Positions 9,552 to 17,300 of a DNA stretch of 64,000 nt are shown here, in pieces. The notes beneath the pieces were generated by a model, which saw only the letters and a program-made list of their open reading frames with translations, was not told the origin of the DNA and made no database searches. Numbering within the stretch: position 1 is the first letter of the stretch; every line of letters starts with the position of its first letter. Source of the DNA: Crystallibacter sulfonylureivorans_A (GTDB lineage Bacteria > Actinomycetota > Actinomycetes > Actinomycetales > Micrococcaceae). The translations under genes and the position numbers were made by a program. The stretch spans positions 1-64,000 of the forward strand of contig NZ_JBLKRT010000018.1 of assembly GCF_047607445.1 (NCBI RefSeq), in the 5' to 3' direction.

Positions 9552-10738
9552 GCCACACCCGCCGGGGTCCGGTCCGCGGCGGAGGGACGACGGCGGCCAC
9601 CGGACTGCCGCACCCTGCGTGCGCGGAGATCCCGGCAGAGCTGCTCATAACCGTCGGCGACCACGTCCCAGTCGTAGTGTGCGGCACGCTGCTGCCCCAG
9701 CAGGCCCCGGGTCTTGGCGGCCTCCGGACTCGCTTCGGCTTCTGCAGCCAGGGCGGCTGCCTCCGCAACCGTGGAAAAAAAGCTGCCGGTCTCGGCGAGC
9801 ACCTCGCGGTTGAAGTTCACGTCGAACGCGTTGGTCGGGGCCGCCGCGCCGATAGCCCGCAGCAATGAGGGATTGGTGCCGCCCACGGAGTGCCCGTGCC
9901 AGTAGACCAGTGCGTTGGCATAGAGCTGGTCCAGCAACTCCTGGTCCCATACCCCGCCCAGGAACCTGACCCGCTCGTCAGCCCGGTCCATGACCCGGCG
10001 CGTGTACTCGTCGCCATAGGGGCTGCCGCCGACCACCACCAAGGGCAACCGTGCTTCACTGGCAACATAGCCTTCCACGATCAGGTGGACGTGGTTCTCC
10101 GGCTCAAAACGGGCTACCACCAGGTGGTAGCGGCCCGGTTCCAGCCCGAGTTCGGCTAGCCGCTCATGCCGTCCCGGGGCGATGAGGGGCGCGCCGTAGG
10201 TGATCAGCCGGGTGGGGGCACCGAATTGGTCGCTGTAGTAATCCTGGATGCCGGCGGCGTCTGCGATCAGGGCGTCCGAGCAACGCACCGCCATGGATTC
10301 AGCCAGCCGGTAGTACTTCCGCCCGACCGGCCCCCACTTGCCCCGCTTCCACTCCAACCCGTCCACGTGCGTGGCCACTGGAATTCGAGCGGCACGCAGC
10401 AGCGGCAGCCACGGGGCGTTCGCCGCGTTGAACACCACTGCGGCGTCCACGCGGTTCGCCGCCAGATGGATGGCTGACAGCCCGGAATGACTCAGCGTCT
10501 CCAGGCTGCGGCGGCGCAGCGCCGGAAGATACACGAGCCGCATGCCGGCGTACTCGCGCAGTGTGGCGTCGGCCCCGGTGGTGTTCCGACAGTAGACCAC
10601 CACTTCATGGCCGCGGGCTGCCAGCCGCCCGCCCACTTCCTCCACACAGGTCTCGAAACCGCCGTAGCGCGCAGGTACTCCCCGCGTTCCCATCAGCGCA
10701 ATGCGCAACGGCCGTCGGTCTTCGCGTGATTTTGACAT
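9548..10738 (-). CDS. Glycosyltransferase with N-terminal DUF1972 domain
   Basis: A 396-residue GT-B glycosyltransferase. The N-terminus, IALMGTRGVPARYGGFET, is the hallmark of DUF1972, found in rhamnosyl- and other sugar transferases of polysaccharide clusters. The C-terminal half resembles family GT4 (YHLVVARFEPENHVHLIVEG, then a GGSPYGDEYTRRV strand). No membrane helices are evident. I start it at ATG 10738 (MSKSRED), which follows a GGGGATGGGGAT stretch; the frame stays open for another 18 codons without good initiation signals. Its last codons overlap the phosphatidyltransferase gene. Rhamnose transfer is possible but not proven. Confidence 0.85.
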   Translation of the reverse strand: MSKSREDRRPLRIALMGTRGVPARYGGFETCVEEVGGRLAARGHEVVVYCRNTTGADATLREYAGMRLVYLPALRRRSLETLSHSGLSAIHLAANRVDAAVVFNAANAPWLPLLRAARIPVATHVDGLEWKRGKWGPVGRKYYRLAESMAVRCSDALIADAAGIQDYYSDQFGAPTRLITYGAPLIAPGRHERLAELGLEPGRYHLVVARFEPENHVHLIVEGYVASEARLPLVVVGGSPYGDEYTRRVMDRADERVRFLGGVWDQELLDQLYANALVYWHGHSVGGTNPSLLRAIGAAAPTNAFDVNFNREVLAETGSFFSTVAEAAALAAEAEASPEAAKTRGLLGQQRAAHYDWDVVADGYEQLCRDLRARRVRQSGGRRRPSAADRTPAGVA

Positions 10739-10804
10739 ATCCCCATCCCCAGCATGGTTGTGTCTGTGTTTGGTGCGGTTGCTTGGCCGCAACCCGGCGG
10801 TCGG

Positions 10805-11272
10805 TTACTCATTCACCACCGTGCCTGGCCTGCCCCGGGACGACGGAGTGCCGTCGAGGGCGGCCAGCGCCTGGCGCAGCGCTGTGCTCGAGGTGTGGAC
10901 GGTGTACGGGAAATAGACCACCGAGACGCCAACCGTCGCGAAATCACGCTCCAGCCGGCGCCCCTTCTCGGTGTCCTTCCAGTCGTCGCCCTTGAAGAAG
11001 ACGTCAAAACCGACCTCCGCCCACGTCTGCAGCCGGTCCGGTGAAACCTCGGCCACGGCCCGGTCAACGAAGCTGATGTGGCGGACGATTTCCAAACGTT
11101 CCTGCAGCGGCACCACCGGGTAGCGGCCCTTGGTCGCGTAGCAGATTTCGTCGGAAACCGTACCGGCAATCAGGTAGTCGCACCGTGAGCGTGCCTGGCG
11201 AAGAATATTCAGATGGCCAACATGGAACAGATCGAATGCGCCTGCCGCATAGCCAACTACCGTCATGGTCAT
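10805..11272 (-). CDS. TagD-like cytidylyltransferase family protein
   Basis: A 155-residue nucleotidyltransferase of the cytidylyltransferase-like superfamily. It has the HxGH nucleotide-binding motif in FDLFHVGHLNIL near residue 20. The family's second motif (RTxGISTT in glycerol-3-phosphate cytidylyltransferase) appears only as HTSSTALRQ near residue 130, so the substrate may differ from glycerol 3-phosphate. The expected product is a CDP- or other NDP-activated alcohol. Only 66 bp separate it from the downstream glycosyltransferase, and a CDP-alcohol phosphatidyltransferase follows two genes on. Two ATG codons (11272 and 11266) could start it; a GGGGGA site lies just upstream of both. Confidence 0.8.
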   Translation of the reverse strand: MTMTVVGYAAGAFDLFHVGHLNILRQARSRCDYLIAGTVSDEICYATKGRYPVVPLQERLEIVRHISFVDRAVAEVSPDRLQTWAEVGFDVFFKGDDWKDTEKGRRLERDFATVGVSVVYFPYTVHTSSTALRQALAALDGTPSSRGRPGTVVNE

Positions 11273-11608
11273 TCCCCCAGATGGATCACACATGCATTGC
11301 TCAGCGAGGCGGCAACTACCGAATCTACGGATCGTTTGGCCGCTCCGCTGCCCCAAGCCACAGCCTAGGAAAAATCAGCTGAGGGCACATGAGTGGGTGG
11401 TACGTAAGTCAACCGGACCCATTACTCGCAGCAGGTCGCGCAATACTGATAGTGAGCCGGTATGTACTCGCAGCAGGCGGGCGCTGCCCTTCGCGTCGTG
11501 GAAGGTCGGCCGGGTCGGTATGGCCTGCCTCTGGTGGCCTACAGGCCGGGGCTCAAGGTCGGGGGCTCAAGGTCGGGGGCTCAGGGCTGGAGTTTCAAGG
11601 CCGGGGTC
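11273..11608. other. 336-bp intergenic gap in the EPS1 run
   Basis: This gap separates the broken polymerase gene from the cytidylyltransferase gene. Its left half (about 11280-11540) shows no convincing coding frame or clear terminator. A promoter for the cytidylyltransferase could lie here, but I cannot point to one. Its right end holds most of a short tandem repeat array, annotated separately. Confidence 0.6.
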
Positions 11609-11625
11609 TCAGGGCCGGGAGGGTG
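11543..11625. repeat. Six imperfect 13-14-bp tandem repeats at the polymerase 3' end
   Basis: Units begin at 11543, 11556, 11570, 11584, 11598 and 11612. Units 2 and 3 are identical (AGGTCGGGGGCTCA); the others differ by a few bases. The array supplies the stop codon (11609-11611) and last few codons of the polymerase reading frame, so unit-number changes would alter that protein's C-terminus. Confidence 0.85.
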
Positions 11626-12845
11626 ATGTGGCGGGGTATTCCTTCGGACCCGGGAATGTGTGGCCAGCCGCAGCACGCGGCGGGCTGCCTGAGCTGGCTT
11701 TTTCCAGCAGCACGGACAAGGTGAAGAAAACCACGAAGTCTACGCTGGCATCAACCAGCCCGTTCTCGGTCACGCTGCGGAACAGGATGAACAGCAGCGC
11801 CCCATTGGTGAACGTGCCCAGGTGTGGCGTGCGCAGGCTGTCCCAGCAGGTGAGCACCACCCACACGGCCAGCAGAGCAGTTCCGACCAGCCCGGCCTGG
11901 GCCAGCGCGGAGATCCAGCTGGAATCGAAAACCTGCTCATCCCAGTACTGGCCGGCAACCGCAATCTGCTTCACCGAGAGCCCGCTGCCCAGCCATCTTT
12001 GCCAGGTATGGAAGGGGATCTCCAGCACCGCTTCCCAGCTGATGGTGCGGGAATTGAGTGTGACCAGCGACGAGCTGTCCCCCCCGGGTCACGATGTTGG
12101 CCAGGGTAGGTGTGTACGCGAGGATTGCGACGGCGGTGGGCACCGCGATGAGCACCATGGCGGCGACGGCGATCGGCGGCCTGCGGACCTGCAGCAGGAC
12201 CACAAGCATCGCGGCAACCAAGGCGAAGAGTGCCGTTCTGGATCCGGTGGCCAGGACCAGGCCTGAAAGCACGGCGAAAACAGCCACGAGTCTGCCCGAG
12301 CCGCGCCCGTGGGCGATCTCGTGGAGCACGCCCAGGGCGGGAAGGCCGCACAACGAGGCAATGTCGTTGGGCGACAACGGCGGAATGCCTCCGCCGAGCC
12401 TTCCCCCGGAGAGCATCAGCCCGAGGCCGGTAATGGCGCTGAATGCTCCGACCACCGCCATGGCCGCCAGCAGTGTTTTCACCGCCAACCGGGCGGGAAA
12501 CGAGAGCAGCAGCATGATGACGGTAGCGGCCAGCAGCACCACGCGCAGCGCCAGTACCGTGGAAGGCGCCGTGGTGCCCTGAGCGTAGGCGCCGATGGTT
12601 GATACCGCCACGATCAACAACAACAGGCCCAGCGAGCGTCCGCCCAGCGGTTGCCGCACCGGGGTACGGATGAGTACAACCACGGCTGCCAGCAAGGCGA
12701 CGCACTGGATCATTGCCTTGATCACCACAACCGGATCGGCGCCTCCGCTGTAGATGCTGCCCTGACGCCAACGCACCAGGCTGACCACCACGAGCAGCCA
12801 GATCAAGAACGGGACGACGGCCCGCTTGACGCCGGTTTCAGGCAT
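11609..12845 (-). pseudogene. Wzy/O-antigen-ligase-type polymerase, broken by a frameshift
   Basis: The two halves of one multi-helix membrane protein lie in different frames. Codons from ATG 12845 encode a run of hydrophobic helices (VVPFLIWLLVVVSLV, VVLLAATVIMLLLSF) up to LANIVTRG. The continuation, DSSSLVTLNSRTISWEAVLE then HTWQRWLGSGL, is one base away, ending at 11609. The shift lies in a run of seven C (seven G on the coding strand) at 12079-12085; removing one base restores 411 codons. The loop with the conserved R and the GSG before a large extracytoplasmic segment fits polymerases and ligases that join polysaccharide repeat units outside the membrane. The start overlaps the Wzz-like gene by 8 bp. 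A sequencing error, a true mutation or a phase-variable tract are all possible. Confidence 0.8.
12079..12085 (-). other. Homopolymer frameshift site in the EPS1 polymerase
   Basis: Seven consecutive C on the plus strand. As read, the coding strand gives R-G-G-Q-L and a non-hydrophobic tail. With six bases it gives R-G-D-S-S-S-L and continues into the rest of the polymerase. Confidence 0.8.
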
Positions 12846-14220
12846 TCACGTCAGCGTCGCGGACCCGCGCATGCCGGCCGGCCACTGCCTCCGCCTGCTG
12901 GATGAGCGGCACCGCGGACGGCCGCCTGCGCAACGGCACCCCCGTCATGACCACTCCTTGCGGCGGACTCCCGGCCGCGGCCAGTTCCGCAAAAGTCCGG
13001 CGCAAATCGTCCCTCTTGGTCTTGCCGTAGCGGCAGATGACAAGCGTGTAGTCCGCGGAAGGAGCCAGCTGCTGCGCGTTCAAGGGGCTGGACGTAACGG
13101 CGCTTTCGGCCAGCGTCATGTCGAATCGCACCTTGAGTTCGTCCAGGACGGGCACGGCCTGGCGCGCCCGGTCGAGGCTGCGGCCCTTCATGTCCGCAGA
13201 ACTGCCCGGCAAGATATAGGAGACGGATTCGGAATCGGTGGTCCTGATGACGGCGGTCAGGTTCGTCTTCCCGCTGAGGACTTCGGCCACCCCAGCGCCG
13301 TCGTGCTCCTGTCCAAAGGCCGGCGGCAGCGTGGAGTCCGCCTCCAAAACGCAGACGTCCTTACCCAGCTCCGCCACCATGAGCGCGAAGTTCCTGCGTT
13401 GGAAAGTAGCGCCGGCGCGCGCGGAAGCAGGTACCAGCAACAGCAGTGGCGGCAGCGCCGTTCGCCCCGCCAGCAGCAGGTTGGTGAGGAGTTCGCGGTG
13501 CGCCAACCAATGCTTGCTGTTGCTAGGCCACTCACCCGGTTTACCGTCTCGGCCGCGGTAGCGGGGAAGCTGCCCCACTACCGCCATGCCGACGGCTGAC
13601 TGAACGTCCCGGCTGGTTCGAAGGCGGGAGTCCAGGCGGAACGCGGCGATGGCGAACAGCAGGCCGCCGGACAGTCCGATGAGCGCCCCCACGGCCACAT
13701 TCAAAACGGTCCGCGGCGAAGCAGGACTGGACGGCGCCGAGGCCGGGACTGTCAGCTCCGGGACGACGGTAACCCTGCTGTCCCCGGATGTGGTTTCCAG
13801 CCGCTGGATGTGCTGGCCCAGGTGTTCTGCCACCGCATTGGCGATGTCCGCCGCCATCTGCGGTTCGGACGACTCGGCGATGACGTTGAGGAAGACCGTC
13901 TCCAACGGATTGTCCGCCGCAATGCTGTCCCTGAGCTCGCTCAGGCTGAGTTCAAGGTCGAGTTCGCGGATCACCGGTTCCAAGACTTCCGGGCTCTTGA
14001 CCAGGCTCGGATAGGACTTGACCCTTTGCAGGCTGAACTGCGATCTTTCGTAGGCCGAACCCGAGCCTGTTTCAACCTTCACGAACAGGGTGGCATGCGC
14101 CTCGTAGACCCGGGGCATCGCATTGCTTGCTGCCAAGGCACCTGCGATGCCTGCCAGCGTCAAGACAAGGATAATGACCCAGCGGCTCACGAATGCCCGG
14201 CCGTAGTCGCGCAAATCCAT
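12838..14220 (-). CDS. Wzz/BY-kinase-like chain-length protein with degenerate ATPase domain
   Basis: A 460-residue polysaccharide co-polymerase. A membrane helix near the N-terminus (WVIILVLTLAGIAGALAAS) and a second near residue 220 (VAVGALIGLSGGLLFAIAAF) flank an extracytoplasmic Wzz region, the standard layout for proteins that set polymer length. The cytoplasmic C-terminus is shaped like a bacterial tyrosine kinase, but its Walker A region reads VPASARAGATFQRRNF, with no GK[ST]. The Walker A' segment is VLEADSTLPP, keeping the acidic residues. It is therefore likely inactive as a kinase. ATG 14220 follows GGTGGGAG. The 3' end overlaps the polymerase start. Its EPS2 counterpart is at 36279-37772. 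Confidence 0.82.
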   Translation of the reverse strand: MDLRDYGRAFVSRWVIILVLTLAGIAGALAASNAMPRVYEAHATLFVKVETGSGSAYERSQFSLQRVKSYPSLVKSPEVLEPVIRELDLELSLSELRDSIAADNPLETVFLNVIAESSEPQMAADIANAVAEHLGQHIQRLETTSGDSRVTVVPELTVPASAPSSPASPRTVLNVAVGALIGLSGGLLFAIAAFRLDSRLRTSRDVQSAVGMAVVGQLPRYRGRDGKPGEWPSNSKHWLAHRELLTNLLLAGRTALPPLLLLVPASARAGATFQRRNFALMVAELGKDVCVLEADSTLPPAFGQEHDGAGVAEVLSGKTNLTAVIRTTDSESVSYILPGSSADMKGRSLDRARQAVPVLDELKVRFDMTLAESAVTSSPLNAQQLAPSADYTLVICRYGKTKRDDLRRTFAELAAAGSPPQGVVMTGVPLRRRPSAVPLIQQAEAVAGRHARVRDADVNA

Positions 14221-14376
14221 TGCTCCCACCTTTCCAGTGCCCCAACCGGAGGTGTACACAACATAGCACCCGCGGCACACCGGCGGCGGGTGCGTTCCCG
14301 CACCGTTACCTTCCTCCTTAGTCCCGTCCGGCCGGTCGCGCCATCAACGACCGGTCGGCGAGTGCGTTCGCTGGTA

Positions 14377-17300
14377 TCACTCGGCCTTGGTCTGGCCCAC
14401 CCACAGGTTGTCCCACAGGGAGTGGACCGGTGCGTTGGTGGCCGAGCCTGACAGGTAGGCTCCGAGTCCGATCCGTCCCGGCATCTGCAGGGCGGACGTC
14501 GAGTCGGCCGCGGTCAACTGCCACTGCCCGGGTTCGGCGGAGCCATGGCCCCAAATCTTGAAGCGTATCTGGGTCGGCGACGTCCCGGTTGCCTGCACTC
14601 TGGCGTTCAGCAGTTCCCCTGGCTGGATCGTAAGGCCCGAAATGACCGTCTCGTTGGCGATGAACGTTTCCACGCCGTTCAGGACGCGGTACAGGCTCAC
14701 CGCTACTTGACCGCTGGCCCGGAACCGGACGGCCGCCTCGTATCTGCCCACGTCCGGAACCTCGCGGACCACGATGTGGTTGTAGACACCGCCTCCGGTG
14801 GCGGCCTTGTCATTGCCAAGCTGGACGGCGATTTCCGTATCGCTGGCCTCTACACCCGGCAAGGTGACCCTCGGCCCGGCACCCGGGCTGCCCATCCGCA
14901 GCTTGCCTTGGCCGTCTGCCACGCTCAAGTTGGCGGCCGACCCCAGCCGCTGCCAGGCTCCGCCTTGGTCCGCTTGGCCCCAACCGCCGGTGGCGGTGCG
15001 TCCGAACGAATCCTGCGCGTAGGTGAGCGGCCCCTGGCTGCCCTCCACGGAAACGGTGCCGGTGACCGTTGCCTCGGCGCCGGCGTTGTCGGTAACGGTC
15101 AGCGACACCTCGTAGTCGCCTGAAGCGCCGTACTGGTGCTCGACCGTGGCCCCCGTTCCTTGGCTGCCGTCGCCGAAGTCCCAGGCGTAGGATTCCACCG
15201 TGCCGTCCGGATCGCCGGACCCGGTGGCGTCAAAAGCGACGTTTAGCCCCTCCGCCGTGGACTGGTAGACGGCAACCGGAGCAGCATTGGCGACGGTGAT
15301 CTCTTCGGAGTAGCTGCTGGTCCCCCCGTTGCTGCCCGTCACCACCAGGGTGACCGTGTAGGTGCCGTCGGCAGCGAAGGCGTGGCTGACCGTGGCGCCG
15401 GCGGCGCTGTCGCCGTCACCGAAGTCCCACGCGTAGCCGGTCACCGTGCCGTTGGGCGAACCGGAGCCGGACGCGTCCAGCCGGATAGTCCTGCCGCTGA
15501 CCTCCTTGCTGAAGACGGCGCCGGGCCCTTCGGGCACGTTCACGGTCACGCTTTGGCTCGCCGTGCTCCTGGCGCCCAAGTCGTCGGTGACGGTGAGCAC
15601 TGCTTCATACGTGCCGGCCTGTGCATAGCGGTGGGAAGCTGTCTTGCCGCTACCGGTACTGCCGTCACCGAAATCCCAGGCGTACCCGGAGACCCCGCCA
15701 TCAGGATCGTCCGATCCGCCCGCGTCGAAGGCAGCGTCCAGCCCGTCGGTGCTGAAGCTAAACACCGCGGACGGCTCGACATTAGCCACCAGCAGCTGCA
15801 CCGTAGCAGCGGCCGATGCGCCGTCGTTGTCCGTAACGGTCAGGGTTACCTGGTATTCGCCGTCGGCAGCATAGCGGTGGAGTGGGTCGACGCCGGTCCC
15901 CGTGCTGCCGTCGCCAAAATCCCACGCGTAGCTGGCGATCGTGCCGTCGGAATCTGCCGAGCCCGCGGCGTCGAAAGAAACCCTTAGCCCGGTGGAGTCA
16001 CTGGTCAGAGCAGCCGTCGGAGCCGCGTTCGGTCGGACGGTGGTCACTTCCACCTGCTTGCTCGCCGTGGCACCGCCGTCGTCCTTGACAGTCAGCGTGA
16101 CCGTGAACGTTCCCACCTCGTTGTAGAGGTGCTGGATGCCGGCCCCTTCACCCGTTGTACCGTCGCCAAAGTCCCAACTGTAAGCCACAATCCGTCCGTC
16201 TGCGTCGGAGGATTCCCGGGCATCGAAGACCACGTTCTTGCCGTCCACGACGCTGGTGAAGTGGGCGACCGGGGCCTTGTTCAGGGTGCCGCCGAAGGCG
16301 TAGTGGGCCTGCACCTGTTCCAGGGTCAAGGAGGTCGAATAGACCGCGGCTTCATCTATGGTCCCCGCGAAATAGCCGCTGGAGGCCCCGTCCCAGACCC
16401 GATCCCCGCCGATGCGCCAGTATCCGGTGTAGGGTTCGGCGGCGGTCTGCGGATGTGAGCCGGTCAGCATCCCGTCCACGTACAGCTTCATGCCCGCCCC
16501 GGACTGGGTCGCCACCACGTGGTGCCACTTGTCGTCGTTGTACGGCAGCGCGGTGGTGATGGTGTTCATCGCTCCGGTATACGTGCCGAAGGTCAGTTTT
16601 CCGTCGTCGCGCATATAGACGTGGCGATCGTAGCTGTTGGAGAGCCCGGTGTTCGAATTGCCGAAGCCGATGATCTTGCCGCCCCGGACGGTGCTGGTCT
16701 TGAACCACGCTTCCGCGGAGTACACCCTGGGGTTGTTGACGGCGCTGCTGGCCGCGGCCATGCCGCTGGCGCCGTCAAAGGTGAACGCTTTGCCGCCTGG
16801 CCCGCTGATGACGCCGGGCACTCCCACCGTGACACCGCCCGCAACGTGGGCCGGGTTGCCGTACAGGCTGGTGTCCGCTGCGGTAGGACCGCTGGCGTCC
16901 TCGAGCCGCCAGTAGAGGGAAGGATCGTCGGCGTACACCGCGGCCCCGTACCCGTCGGTCGGCACCGGAGCGATGTCCGGCGTGCGCCCGCTGGCCCGGT
17001 AATGATTGGCCACGGTCAGCCGGTCAAGCACTGTCGGATAAATGGCCACATCGTCGAGGTTGCCGGTGAACCGGCTTGAGCTCGGCTGGTTCGGCCACCC
17101 GTTGAGATTGTCGCCGCCGATTCGCCAGTAGCCACCGTATTTCTGCCCGGAGGTCACATCTGAGCGATCGGCTACGCGCACGCCGTCAACATAAAGCACC
17201 ATGCCTTGGGGCCCCAGGGTGGCAGTCAGCTGGTGCCATTGACCGTCGTTGTAGCTCTTCGACGAATTCACCGTGGCGGCATAGCCCAGCCAGGTTCCAA

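Noticed and set aside
12079..12085. Programmed ribosomal frameshift in the polymerase
   Set aside because: No slippery heptamer with a downstream pseudoknot is evident; tract-length variation or error is simpler.
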